Positions 41,769-50,511 are shown, numbered from the stretch's first letter. The stretch is 64,000 nucleotides of DNA from JBKEDS01 sp047975545 (GCA_047975545.1 JBKEDS010000015.1:49843-113842), one strand, 5' to 3'. Numbers and translations: made by a program. Notes: generated by a model from the sequence alone, not told the origin.

Positions 41769-42965
41769 TTATTTCGAATTGTTTTGCTCTTGAATGGTGT
41801 TTAAAATATCCAAAATAATGTTGCAGCCTTTAATGATTTCATCGTTCGAAATGGTTAAGGGTGGCGTAATCCTTACTGCTTTGCCTTCGAAAAGTAGCCA
41901 AAATAAAATTAAGCCTGCATCTTGCGCCTGTAAAATTAAAGTATTTGCAATTTCTGCCGAGGTGGTTATGGCGGCCAACATAAGGCCTTTTCCCCGAATT
42001 TCGGTAATAAGTGGGTGGACGAGCAATTTACGGAAAAGTTGTTCTTTTTTCAAAGCCTCTGGCATGAGGTTGGTTTCGGTAATTTCCCTTACCGTGGCCA
42101 AGGCCGAAGCCGCAATAACGGGGTGCCCGCCAAAAGTGGTAATATGCCCTTGTTTGGGGTGGTTTTGCAGGGCATCCATATATTTTGTTGAGGCAATAAA
42201 AGCACCAATGGGCATACCGCCACCAAGACCTTTGCCGATAACCAAAATATCGGGTGTGCAATTGTAATGCTCGAACCCGAACAGTTTTCCGGTACGGCCG
42301 ATTCCGGGCTGGATTTCGTCCAAAATTAAAAGTGCGCCCACTTCGTTGCAGCGTTGTCTTACTTTTTCTAAATATCCGTTTTGGGGTTCTATAAAGCCGG
42401 CACCGCCTTGGATGGTTTCCAAGATAACCCCGGCAGTTTTGGTTGTTATGTGTTGAAGGTCCGCTTCAGAATTAAATTCAATAAACCTAACATCCGGAAT
42501 TAAGGGCCTGAAGGCTTGTTTGCGTTCTTCAACCCCCATAACGCTCATGGAACCCATGGTATTGCCATGGTAGGCTTTGTTGGCCGCCACGATTTCGCTC
42601 CTGCCCGTAACACGCCGGGCTAATTTTAAAGCGCCCTCGATGGCCTCGGTGCCGGAATTGGTTAAATAGGTTTTGTTTAAAGATGCAGGAAGGTGTTTGG
42701 TCAATAGTTTGCACAGCTCGATTGGGGCTTGTTGTGCATATTCGCCATACACCATAACGTGCATGTATTTGTCAAGTTGCTCTTTTATAGCCTTGATAAC
42801 TTTTGGGTGGTTGTGCCCCAGTGGTGTTGCCGATACGCCCGAAACAAAATCCAAGTAAGCCTTATGGTTGGTATCGAAAATATAGCTGCCTTTGGCATGC
42901 GATATTTCCATGGCCAAAGGGTTTGGCGAGGTTTGGGCTTGGTAGGTTAGGAAATCTTGTTTCAT
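41769..42965 (-). CDS. Class III aminotransferase
   Basis: A 398-residue PLP enzyme of the acetylornithine/ornithine aminotransferase family. Seen: LDFVSGVSATPLGHNHPKV, NSGTEAIEGALKLAR, AYHGNTMGSMSV, ILDEIQPGIGRTGKLFGFEHY, PLP lysine in VIGKGLGGGMPIGAF, TTFGGHPVIAASAL. The Asp-loop reads IQPGIGRTG rather than the common IQTGFGRTG. It is not next to arginine or proline genes, so the substrate cannot be fixed. Starts directly after the OstA-like gene (1 bp gap) and so is cotranscribed with it. Confidence 0.85.
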   Translation of the reverse strand: MKQDFLTYQAQTSPNPLAMEISHAKGSYIFDTNHKAYLDFVSGVSATPLGHNHPKVIKAIKEQLDKYMHVMVYGEYAQQAPIELCKLLTKHLPASLNKTYLTNSGTEAIEGALKLARRVTGRSEIVAANKAYHGNTMGSMSVMGVEERKQAFRPLIPDVRFIEFNSEADLQHITTKTAGVILETIQGGAGFIEPQNGYLEKVRQRCNEVGALLILDEIQPGIGRTGKLFGFEHYNCTPDILVIGKGLGGGMPIGAFIASTKYMDALQNHPKQGHITTFGGHPVIAASALATVREITETNLMPEALKKEQLFRKLLVHPLITEIRGKGLMLAAITTSAEIANTLILQAQDAGLILFWLLFEGKAVRITPPLTISNDEIIKGCNIILDILNTIQEQNNSK

Positions 42966-42966
42966 G

Positions 42967-45099
42967 TTATTCTATGTCTTGTTCTTGGATTTCTATTAAT
43001 GAGGCGCCCCATATATAGAAATTATCGTCTGTTTGCACCCAGCTGATTATGCCTCTTACTTTGTTTCCATCATTTTCTTTGGTGGCTTCAATACTATATT
43101 TTTTCCATTTAGGGACTAATGCGATGTCGATTGTTTTGTTATAGGATGTGTAGTCTCCTCCATTTTCTTGAAGAGTTAATTTTATGTTTCCTTCTCCTTT
43201 CAGCCAAACAGAAAACTCAAATGTTCCGTTTATTTTGTCAGTAACCTGAGTAATATACCCATTTGATTTTCCTGTTCCAATAATCTTGTAGGCTGAAGTT
43301 GAGCCATCTGGAGCTGTTTCGATGTTTTCTTTAATTGAAATTTGAGATTTTATCCATACGGAGTTTTCAAAATTATTAGGGTAAACAAGTAAATTTTCAT
43401 CATTTCTTACCATCAAATCGTGTCCCGCCATATCAATACGCATCATCATTTCCTCGTTAAAGAAATCGTCCTCGGGAACGTAGTCTTCCAAGCCTTGTAT
43501 TTTGGGTAGTTCGAAAGGGTCTTCTTCCTTAAACAAATCGTTTATGTTTAAGGGGCGTTCGTCGTTTCGCCAATCGAAGCCTTTTAGTTGTTTTTCGTGT
43601 GCGGGGTATTTGGATTCGGGGTGTAGGTCGCCATCGATTTGGTTAAACCGGGAATAGGTTTCTATATCGCCCTCGGAAAACACAATGGAAATACTGCCAG
43701 ATTTGGCCTTGTCTATGCCTATAAGTTCTTGTTTGTCGTCGCGCACGTAAAAAATGGATTGGGCGTTTTTGGTAACGTCTACTTTATCCAATTCGTTTTT
43801 GTCGTTAAAGTAGCCCACCAAATATTTACCGTTAATTTGGTTGTAGCCGTCGGTGCTAATGGTGTCCTTGCTTATAACAAAAGCGTTGTCGTGTACCAGT
43901 AGTGAATCTAATTTTTCGGTTTTGGTGTTGGCGTATAGGTAAATGGTGTCGCCCGTCATTTGGTTGTCGATATTCCACATAACAGGGTGGCGTTTTACCG
44001 AAAATTTGTCGCTCGACTTAAAACGGTCGATATTAATGAGTTTGGTAATGCCCGTTTTTTGGTCGGAATGTATGGAATCGGCCTTTCCGCTTAAATCGGA
44101 TTTGTAAATTTTAGCTTTGTAATACGCCCTTAAAACCCGGTGTTCGGGCTTGCCGGTTACCATTATTTTTTCGGCGTGCATGTAAATGGAATCGTTTTCC
44201 TGCTTGGTTGATGCCAAGGCCCGTTTGGTGATGAAAAGCGAATCCTTTTCCTTAAATACCTCGGCGTAATGCCCGGTGATTATGGTTTTATTAATGGTAT
44301 CGGTAACCTTAATATTATTGGTGGCCGAAGCAAAACTTTTGGTGTTGTCGAAATACAAACTATCGCCCTCGATAATACGGTTATCGTAATCTATTCGGGA
44401 GTTTTTAACGGCATAGCCTACTTTGTTTTTGGTGTCGTAAAAGCCTTTTTCGCAATAAGTTTTACTGGTTTCGGTGGTTATGGTCGAAGGGCCGTAAAGG
44501 TAGCCTTCGCCCGTATCGGAATAAAAATCGAAGTAATTGGACTTTATTACGGCATCGGGGTTTGTAAGCACAACACTATCGGTAAACCTATATTTTTTTA
44601 GCTGCATAAGGTAGCGCCCTATTTTGCTGGTAATAATGCCTGAGGTGTCTTTTTCTACAGTGCCGCCGCATTTATAAAAGGCTTCTTGCCGTTGGCGGTC
44701 AAAGTATAGGGTGTCGGTTTTTATGGTGGAGTTGGGGTCGGTTAAAACCACATTGCCACTGGCAAAGGCCAGTTGCGAAATGCCGCTGTACTCAATATAT
44801 TTCGAGACCATGTTAATGGTGTCGCCCTCGACCATTTTTACGTTGCCGTAGGCTTCAATAAAATTGTTCTCGGTGTAGTAAATGGCTTTGTCGCTCCACA
44901 TGTTAATACTGCCGTGGGCAATGTGTACCTGTTGGGCGTCGTCGCGGGTTAAAATTTTGGCACCGGGGTATTTTTCTTCGTCTATATTTAGCCTTCCCGA
45001 GTATTTAATCTCGATTTTTCGTTTTTCTTGCGAAAATGCCTTGGGGGCTGAAAAAAAACAAGCTATTAGTAGAAAATATATAGGATATAGGGTTTTCAA
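42967..45099 (-). CDS. OstA-like (LptA/LptD N-terminal type) protein with an extra C-terminal lectin-like domain
   Basis: A 710-residue secreted protein: signal peptide (YFLLIACFFSAPKAFSQ), then an OstA domain of repeated beta-jellyroll turns (LTRDDAQQVHIAHGS, NVKMVEGDTINMVSK, ASGNVVLTDPNST, NIKVTDTINKTIITGHYAEV) to about residue 500, typical for LPS transport proteins of Bacteroidetes, ending in the family tail EDYVPEDDFFNEEM. After about residue 565 follows an unexpected domain of about 145 residues (NLLVYPNNFENSVWIKS, APDGSTSAYKI, FEFSVWLKGEGN, YIWGASLIE) like the carbohydrate-binding tails of phage fibres or surface proteins. Its codons are markedly more AT-rich than the rest of the gene. 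Confidence 0.85.
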   Translation of the reverse strand: MKTLYPIYFLLIACFFSAPKAFSQEKRKIEIKYSGRLNIDEEKYPGAKILTRDDAQQVHIAHGSINMWSDKAIYYTENNFIEAYGNVKMVEGDTINMVSKYIEYSGISQLAFASGNVVLTDPNSTIKTDTLYFDRQRQEAFYKCGGTVEKDTSGIITSKIGRYLMQLKKYRFTDSVVLTNPDAVIKSNYFDFYSDTGEGYLYGPSTITTETSKTYCEKGFYDTKNKVGYAVKNSRIDYDNRIIEGDSLYFDNTKSFASATNNIKVTDTINKTIITGHYAEVFKEKDSLFITKRALASTKQENDSIYMHAEKIMVTGKPEHRVLRAYYKAKIYKSDLSGKADSIHSDQKTGITKLINIDRFKSSDKFSVKRHPVMWNIDNQMTGDTIYLYANTKTEKLDSLLVHDNAFVISKDTISTDGYNQINGKYLVGYFNDKNELDKVDVTKNAQSIFYVRDDKQELIGIDKAKSGSISIVFSEGDIETYSRFNQIDGDLHPESKYPAHEKQLKGFDWRNDERPLNINDLFKEEDPFELPKIQGLEDYVPEDDFFNEEMMMRIDMAGHDLMVRNDENLLVYPNNFENSVWIKSQISIKENIETAPDGSTSAYKIIGTGKSNGYITQVTDKINGTFEFSVWLKGEGNIKLTLQENGGDYTSYNKTIDIALVPKWKKYSIEATKENDGNKVRGIISWVQTDDNFYIWGASLIEIQEQDIE

Positions 45100-45217
45100 G
45101 CGGTAAAAAGTTTCAGCAAAAGTAACGATTATTATTGTTTATAATTATAGGTTAATCCTAAAAACTAAGTTAAAATAAATTAGGAAACTTTTAATAAACC
45201 CCAAGTTAAAATAGTTT

Positions 45218-45697
45218 TCACCCGATAAAAAACAAACCATGGCTTCCGGCAACGGCCCCAATGGTAGTTATAATGCTAAGGATAAGCAAAAACCAATGCG
45301 CACGGTGCATAATGGTAAAGGTTTTTTCGGGATTTTTTGCCATATAGGTTTTAAACAGTTTGTGCAGGATAAGCGGTTCGAACACAAACAGGATAAGCGT
45401 AAATATTAACCAAACCAAGGTCATGGCATGAACCCACCAATACTTTAAATCCAAATACCTGTCCCAAGCATTTAAAACATGCAGCATATAAAAGCCCGAC
45501 AGCCCTGTTAATAGCGTGGTTATTTTGGCTTGTTTGGCAAATCGGCCTTCGATTTGCTCAAAGGTTTTTAGTTGTTCTTCTTTCGATTTTAGTTTTTTTA
45601 CCGCAGGAATTATAACCGTGGTTACCATGGCCACGCCTCCAATCCATAAAACAACGGCTACAACGTGGATAACTCGTGCTATTGTAAAATCTTCCAT
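45218..45697 (-). CDS. Four-helix integral membrane protein (CopD/DUF2269-like)
   Basis: A 159-residue protein with four hydrophobic segments: IARVIHVVAVVLWIGGVAMV (about 5-24), LLTGLSGFYMLHVL, WVHAMTLVWLIFTLILFVF, and WFLLILSIITTIGAVAG. The His in RVIHVVAVVLWIGG and other conserved His (VHAMTL, RAHWFLL) are placed as in CopD/DUF2269-type membrane proteins, which may bind haem or copper. The family assignment is tentative. Stands alone with 71 bp and 118 bp gaps. Confidence 0.65.
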   Translation of the reverse strand: MEDFTIARVIHVVAVVLWIGGVAMVTTVIIPAVKKLKSKEEQLKTFEQIEGRFAKQAKITTLLTGLSGFYMLHVLNAWDRYLDLKYWWVHAMTLVWLIFTLILFVFEPLILHKLFKTYMAKNPEKTFTIMHRAHWFLLILSIITTIGAVAGSHGLFFIG

Positions 45698-45768
45698 AAT
45701 TTGGTCAAGAATTAAAACCGCAAATTACGGGTTTTTAGCAATCTAAGCGAAATTAACAGGATTAAAAT

Positions 45769-46299
45769 CTAAGATTGTTTGGCCAGTTTTATATGTGCCA
45801 AATGGTGCTGGCAATGCCAAGCATATTTTCCAATAGTTTCTTTTAAGCTAAGCAATTGGTTGTTTTCGGGGTGCAGGTAGTGTTTGTCGAGTTGGTCATT
45901 CGATAAATTATGAAGCAGAAAAGCCCATCTGTCGTGTAGTCCTTCCAAAATAGCAATAGAACTTTCGATAGGGTAGTGCTTGGCCTCGGGCAGTTGCGCC
46001 CAAAGGTTTTCAAAATACGGTTTTATGGTTGGGGTATCTTCGGTCAAGGCCAATTTAAACCTTATAAAACTGTTCATGTGGCTATCGGCGCAATGGTGTA
46101 CTATTTGGGTTATGGTCCATCCTTCTGGGCGGTATGTTTTTTCAAGGGCGTCGGGGCTAAGGTTGGCTACTTCGTTTTTTAATCTTTCGGGGAATAGTTT
46201 AATGGTTTCTATCCAATTTTTAATATCGTTGTAGCCTATGTTTTGTGGTGGTGAAAATTGACCGATAGGATATTTTAACTGTTCTAAATTTGAAACCAT
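45769..46299 (-). CDS. YfiT family bacillithiol-dependent transferase (DinB superfamily)
   Basis: A 176-residue protein of the YfiT/DinB_2 group: LKYPIGQFSPPQNI at the start, WTITQIVHHCADSHMNSFIRFKLAL, and AWHCQHHLAHIKL at the end. The metal-binding histidines are in HHCADSH and HCQHHLAH. Bacillus YfiT is a nickel or zinc protein proposed to be a bacillithiol S-transferase; Flavobacteriia make bacillithiol. Full length. A transcript partner is not apparent. Confidence 0.85.
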   Translation of the reverse strand: MVSNLEQLKYPIGQFSPPQNIGYNDIKNWIETIKLFPERLKNEVANLSPDALEKTYRPEGWTITQIVHHCADSHMNSFIRFKLALTEDTPTIKPYFENLWAQLPEAKHYPIESSIAILEGLHDRWAFLLHNLSNDQLDKHYLHPENNQLLSLKETIGKYAWHCQHHLAHIKLAKQS

Positions 46300-46383
46300 G
46301 ACAATTATTGGGTTTTAGGATTAAATTACGAAGGAAATTTGATTAACGAACAACGATTAACGAAATTGGATTTTTGAAGTTTG

Positions 46384-46500
46384 AAAGCCCATAATGGGCA
46401 TACTTCGTCAAGCTCAGTACAGATTTGGTAAACAATAGCCATTACCCAGCAAAATAATTAAATAACCGAACCATAGGTTCTTGATAAAATTTAAATAGAT
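46384..46500 (+). repeat. Dispersed repeat family 2, copy 2 (carries a 22 bp insert)
   Basis: Matches 29634-29727 over its whole length (GAAAGCCCATAATGGGCAT, then TTGG, AATAATTAAATAAC, GAACCATAGGTTC) but is interrupted at 46402-46423. It lies in the 306 bp gap between yfiT and the alkaline phosphatase gene; no gene starts at its right end. Confidence 0.8.
46402..46423 (-). repeat. Short mobile-looking unit, copy 2
   Basis: On the minus strand it reads CTGTACTGAGCTTGACGAAG plus flanks. Compared with copies 29634 and 57679, this segment is a clean insertion between GGGCAT and TTGG. The same unit, in the other orientation, interrupts family 1 copy A at 11528-11550. Confidence 0.75.
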
Positions 46501-46573
46501 AAAAAAGTATGAACAGATTTTATCGAAGCTCTGCGAAAACAACCAAATAACAATTAACGAACAACAATTTTAT

Positions 46574-46597
46574 GCCCTGAGCCTGCCGAAGGCTGAA
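46574..46597 (+). repeat. Variant of the short unit (CCTGAGCCTGCCGAAG)
   Basis: Contains CCCTGAGCCTGCCGAAGGCT with a small hairpin AGCCT-gccga-AGGCT. A degenerate relative of the units at 11528, 46402 and 50488. It is just past the alkaline phosphatase stop and could also act as a weak terminator. Confidence 0.5.
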
Positions 46598-46605
46598 GTT
46601 TTAGT

Positions 46606-48015
46606 TTAATGCTTTACTCCCGTAGCCGTTAGCATGTACCAGTGCAGGTCGGTGTTTTTAACAAAGGCGGGTAGGGCCATGCTTCCGGCGCCGTACATGG
46701 CCAGTTCCACGTAGTCGGCCGAGTGGTTGTCGCCAATCCAGCCTACGTTGGTGTAGTCCTTTTGTATGTTGGCCAATAGTTTGTAGGGTAGCTTTTTGTA
46801 GTTGTACAAACCGTCGTCCTGTTTTTCCAAACCGTTGTAATAGCCCAAAATTTCGAAGGCTTGGTTTCGGGTAATGGCAAAACCGTTGGCATATTCAATA
46901 CGCTCGATAATTTGGTTTATGGACTGGTCGGGGGTTATGCCGTTTAAAATCCATTCGTTGGTATGTTTAAACTGTTGTATGCGGTCGAAGTTGTTGTTTG
47001 CATCCTTTCCGTATAGCAGCCCGGGGTTGGAGTTGCCGTGGTCGGTGGTAATAATAACCAAGGTGTTTTTGTCGGCATTGGCAAAGTCCAGGGCTACTTT
47101 CAGGGCTTGGTCGAAAGCTACTTGGTCGTAAATTAGGCCCCCGGTACAATTGGCGTGCGCGGCCCAGTCTACTTTACCGCCTTCGACTTGTAATACGAAA
47201 CCGTTGGGGCTATTTTTCATAACGGCAATGGCCTTGGCGGTCATTTCGGCAAGGGTTGGTATTTTAGATTTTAATGTGTCGTCGTGCAGATAATCTAAGG
47301 AATACGGTAGCCCGTCTTCGCTAAAAACACCGAGCAGTGGTTTCTTGGTGCTGGCATTTTGCATGGCGGTTTTGTCCTTAACAACCGTGTAGCCTGCTTT
47401 TTCAAAGGCCTGATACATGTCCTTGCCGTCCTTGCGTTTGTCGGGGCTAAATATGTCTTGCCCGCCGCCCATTAGCACATCGAACTTATGTTGTAGCTGG
47501 GTTTCGGCAATGCCTTCCATATCTTTTCGGCTTTCGCTATTGGCGGTAAAGCCTGCGGGCGTGGCGTGGGTAATGGGTACGGTGGTTACGCATCCGGCCA
47601 TTTTGCCCGCCTCTTTAAACTTTTGCCAAATGGGTTTGTGTTTTTCGCCATTATCGCCTATGTTAACCCGGCCGTTTTTTACGCGGTTGCCACCGCCCCA
47701 TGATGAGCTTGCTGCCGCAGAATCGGTTACGGTGGACGATGCCGAAGCCATATCCATTAAAGCCCGGTTTACCTTGTTTTCGCGATATAGGTTAAGCCAA
47801 TTGCTGCCTTTTCCGGTGGTGCGCTGTAAAAATATGTCGGCCATGTTTAAGGTGCCGTTGCTCATGCCGTCGCTTACCAAAAAAATAATGTTCTTGGCTT
47901 TTGAATTTGAAAAATCAGATTGGTTTAAAGGTTGTGCTAAAAGGTTTTCGGGGTGCAGCAAAGTACTGCCCAAACCCAGTAATCCTGCTTTTTTAAAGAA
48001 GTTTCTGCGTTTCAT
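46606..48015 (-). CDS. Tat-exported alkaline phosphatase
   Basis: A 469-residue PhoA-like phosphomonoesterase for phosphate scavenging in the periplasm or at the cell surface. The start at 48015 gives a twin-arginine signal MKRRNFFKKAGLLGLGS; the frame is open 31 codons further but that part has no signal character. Seen: metal site IIFLVSDGMSNG, nucleophile Ser in TVTDSAAASS, QVEGGKVDWAAHAN, ITTDHGNSNPG, and DNHSADYVEL. A minus-strand -7 element lies upstream at 48033-48040. A PhoX-like gene is 3 kb away, which suggests shared phosphate physiology, though no Pho box was identified. Confidence 0.93.
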   Translation of the reverse strand: MKRRNFFKKAGLLGLGSTLLHPENLLAQPLNQSDFSNSKAKNIIFLVSDGMSNGTLNMADIFLQRTTGKGSNWLNLYRENKVNRALMDMASASSTVTDSAAASSSWGGGNRVKNGRVNIGDNGEKHKPIWQKFKEAGKMAGCVTTVPITHATPAGFTANSESRKDMEGIAETQLQHKFDVLMGGGQDIFSPDKRKDGKDMYQAFEKAGYTVVKDKTAMQNASTKKPLLGVFSEDGLPYSLDYLHDDTLKSKIPTLAEMTAKAIAVMKNSPNGFVLQVEGGKVDWAAHANCTGGLIYDQVAFDQALKVALDFANADKNTLVIITTDHGNSNPGLLYGKDANNNFDRIQQFKHTNEWILNGITPDQSINQIIERIEYANGFAITRNQAFEILGYYNGLEKQDDGLYNYKKLPYKLLANIQKDYTNVGWIGDNHSADYVELAMYGAGSMALPAFVKNTDLHWYMLTATGVKH

Positions 48016-48032
48016 GCGTTTGTGGTTTGATA

Positions 48033-48040
48033 CAAATATA
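48033..48040 (-). promoter_or_regulatory. Candidate -7 element for alkaline phosphatase
   Basis: Reads TATATTTG on the minus strand, 17 nt before the chosen start codon at 48015; this also excludes the longer open frame as the real N terminus. Confidence 0.5.
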
Positions 48041-48114
48041 TGTTTTTTGTAGAAGGTAAAAAAAACATTGTTGCCGTTGGTTGCCAATTTTGGTTTTTTA
48101 CCGGCCATGGCTTT

Positions 48115-48264
48115 GCGTTAGGGATTGCAGCGGCATCCTTTTATACCTTTGGAACAATTATGGAAAATAGGTATTACATGGGGCGACACTTGCTTTTAAG
48201 AGATGCCGAAACACGTTCGGCATAAAAGATATAGCGAAAAGCCCGACCCGATAGGGGAACGCCC
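48115..48264 (+). ncRNA. Candidate structured RNA element, copy 1 (possibly Flavo-1 type)
   Basis: Begins GCGTTAGGGATTGCAGCGGC and ends CCCGATAGGGGAACGCCC. GCGTT pairs with AACGC at the ends; CCC-GATA-GGG is a tight hairpin; TTTTAT near the start can pair with ATAAAA before GATATAGCG; the interior has a TGCCGAA/TTCGGCA hairpin. A second copy with the same ends and a different interior is at 54503-54656. Conserved ends, compensating stems and a variable middle point to an RNA. I recall such sequences as widespread in Flavobacteriia; identity with Rfam Flavo-1 is a guess. Confidence 0.55.
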
Positions 48265-48291
48265 AAAACAATATTTTTTAATCGATTAACC

Positions 48292-48322
48292 TTGTAGGGA
48301 TTTAAGAAAAACCTTATTTTTG
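48292..48322 (+). promoter_or_regulatory. Promoter of the metalloprotease gene
   Basis: TTG at 48292-48294 and TATTTTTG at 48315-48322 with a 20 bp spacer; the start codon is 26 nt further. Confidence 0.65.
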
Positions 48323-48348
48323 CGGCATAAACTAAAACTTGACCTATT

Positions 48349-50307
48349 ATGAAAAAAGCAATACTTATTATTTGTTTATGGTTTTCCTATGGTTTAAATG
48401 CACAGGAATTTACTTGCGGTACTGCCGACCCCGATCCTGATGAATATCTTGCCGGACTTAAGGCTATGGCGGCGTATGCGAAAAAAAAGAACCCAACCCT
48501 TAAAAAAGCTGAAGGGATGCGCTACGTAGCCATTAATCCCATTATGTATAGGCGAACCGATGGTACGGGCGCTTTAGGTTTGGATAAGTTAAATACCGGA
48601 TTGTACTATTTGAACAAGGATTATAAAGATGCCAATATAGAGTTTTATATTTTGGGTGCCGAAGCCGATTTGACTTATGTAACCGATAATGATTTTGTAG
48701 ATGGAAATTACTCCAGCGCGCAACATAGTACTTACCAAAGTACTTATGGGGTTACTAATGCTATTAATGCCCATTTTGTAAAGAGTACCAATAGTGGGTT
48801 TGCCGGTTATGCCCCGATTAGGCCTGGAAGCCAGGCTTTAAATTGGATTGTTATGGATAACGATGAAACGGCTTCCGAAAAAACGTTTCCACACGAATTG
48901 GGGCATTATTTTAACTTGCTGCATACATTTCAATACTCGTCTGCGGGCGATATATCCAAAAGGGAACTGGTAACCCGCTTGGATGTTGAAACCGAAGGTC
49001 GGTTGCCTGCCAACTGTAGCAGTACGGGCGATTTTATATGCGATACCCCCGCCGACCCCTACGACAGGGTTGGCTTAGATGGCATAACCAATTGCGTGTA
49101 CACCAGCGATGTGGTTGATGCCAATGGCGATTTGTATACTCCTTTGGTTAGAAATATTATGGACTATTATTGGTGTTCCGGCATGACCTTTACGCCGGGG
49201 CAACATACTATGATATCCAATGCTTACGATTTTTTTATGCGGGACGGCGCACAGTTTAATTTTTCGGCCCCGGTAACCAATCAATCGGCACCCGAAAATG
49301 TAGCGGGGGCTTTACTTAGCGAGGCTTCCAATATAGGCATTACCGTTACTTGGTCCGATGTTTCTACGGTAGAAACCGGGTATCTTATTGAAAGGGCCAC
49401 TGCTATAGATGGCAATTATACCGCAATAGGTGGGGTGCCTCCAAATACGGAAACTTTTACCGATAAAAAAACAGAAGCGGGAACAACCTATTATTACCGG
49501 GTTAAACCTTCGAACAACCCCAATGCGGTTTCGGTTACCGAAGGTGTTACAACACCCGAAACCTGTGGTATTGTTGTAGGAAGCGTGTGCCAAAATATGT
49601 ACTATATTCAGGTGTTTTATGTATATGAACTCAATGATGGCGATAGGATTATTAATCATGTAGCAAACGAGTGTTCCGAAAACAGTTACAGCGATTTTTA
49701 CAATACAATTGAACCAACAAAAAATTTAATAGCCGGAAAAACCTATACCTTTAGGGAAAGGCAAATATTTACGAGCGGCGGAAACCACATTACGCAATAT
49801 TGCGCCGTTTTTATAGACTATAATGGCGATAACGATTTTGATGACGAAAATGAAGCGATATATCAATCGAGTGAGAAGGAAGCAAATGTAATAAAACCGT
49901 TTACCATACCTACAACCGTAGCCAACCAAGAAGTACGGTTAAGGGTTATTACATCGGATAGCAAAATAAACAATGCTTGCTCTAATATTGCCCGTGGCGA
50001 ATACGAAGACTACAAAGTTATACTGCAAAACGATGCTTTGGGCTTGGGCGACACCCTAACAGCAACCGATTTACAGCTATACCCAAACCCCAACGATGGT
50101 AAAACCATATATTTAAAAGGTAATCGTGTTAATGAGGTTAAGGCTGTAAAATTGTACTCGGTTAGTGGCCAAAAGGTTGATGTTGCGTTGCACAGGGTAG
50201 GGGATGCAATAGAAATCGTGGCCTCGGGCGAACTCGCTCCAGGGGTTTATATCATGGCCATTACCACCAATGCAGGAACATTGCAAAAAAAGCTGGTGGT
50301 TAAATAA
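48349..50307 (+). CDS. Secreted M43-like metalloprotease with Fn3, GEVED and T9SS tail
   Basis: A 652-residue secreted protein: signal peptide (AILIICLWFSYGLNAQ), metzincin-like protease domain (about 50-310) with HELGHYFNLLH at 182-192 and Met-turn NIMDYYW (Met271), fibronectin type III domain (about 315-400), a GEVED domain (YCAVFIDYNGDNDFDDENE, about 475-565), and a type A T9SS sorting tail (LQLYPNPNDGK, LYSVSGQKV, LAPGVYIMAI, QKKLVVK). It should be exported by the type IX system and degrade extracellular protein. The zinc motif has Asn where metzincins usually carry Gly (HExxHxxNxxH). Confidence 0.9.
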   Translation: MKKAILIICLWFSYGLNAQEFTCGTADPDPDEYLAGLKAMAAYAKKKNPTLKKAEGMRYVAINPIMYRRTDGTGALGLDKLNTGLYYLNKDYKDANIEFYILGAEADLTYVTDNDFVDGNYSSAQHSTYQSTYGVTNAINAHFVKSTNSGFAGYAPIRPGSQALNWIVMDNDETASEKTFPHELGHYFNLLHTFQYSSAGDISKRELVTRLDVETEGRLPANCSSTGDFICDTPADPYDRVGLDGITNCVYTSDVVDANGDLYTPLVRNIMDYYWCSGMTFTPGQHTMISNAYDFFMRDGAQFNFSAPVTNQSAPENVAGALLSEASNIGITVTWSDVSTVETGYLIERATAIDGNYTAIGGVPPNTETFTDKKTEAGTTYYYRVKPSNNPNAVSVTEGVTTPETCGIVVGSVCQNMYYIQVFYVYELNDGDRIINHVANECSENSYSDFYNTIEPTKNLIAGKTYTFRERQIFTSGGNHITQYCAVFIDYNGDNDFDDENEAIYQSSEKEANVIKPFTIPTTVANQEVRLRVITSDSKINNACSNIARGEYEDYKVILQNDALGLGDTLTATDLQLYPNPNDGKTIYLKGNRVNEVKAVKLYSVSGQKVDVALHRVGDAIEIVASGELAPGVYIMAITTNAGTLQKKLVVK

Positions 50308-50340
50308 GTATTTTACACTTGTAGAAAATAGTTAAATAAA

Positions 50341-50379
50341 ACACCCGTAAGGTTTTAAAACCTTACGGGTGTTTTTGTA
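50341..50379. terminator. Strong terminator after the metalloprotease gene
   Basis: AACACCCGTAAGGTTTT and AAAACCTTACGGGTGTT form a perfect 17 bp inverted repeat ending in T5. Confidence 0.9.
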
Positions 50380-50487
50380 AATACACCTTGAGCCTTTTGA
50401 TTTGCCTGTTATACCAGTTTTGTTTTAAAATTACCCAGAAAAAACACAACTATTTTTTGTTTAAGCGAAAAAGAAAACGCAAGCATA

Positions 50488-50511
50488 GCGCCTGTACTGA
50501 GCTTGCCGAAG
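50488..50511 (+). repeat. Short mobile-looking unit, copy 3
   Basis: CCTGTACTGAGCTTGCCGAA plus GT, one base different from the core of copies 1 and 2. It sits alone between a terminator and the PhoX-like gene. Confidence 0.65.

Larger units (their letters stand above)
46344..46565. repeat. Intergenic TTAACGAACAAC direct repeats around family 2 copy 2
   Basis: TTAACGAACAAC occurs at 46344-46355 and at 46554-46565 in the same orientation, enclosing the family 2 repeat. Similar TTAACGAGCAAC occurs at 54364. They may be remnants of a larger duplicated unit. Confidence 0.5.

Noticed and set aside
48040..48225. 61-codon open frame on the plus strand
   Set aside because: It overlaps the upstream region of the alkaline phosphatase and the structured RNA element; its residues come from the conserved RNA sequence and show no protein-like pattern.
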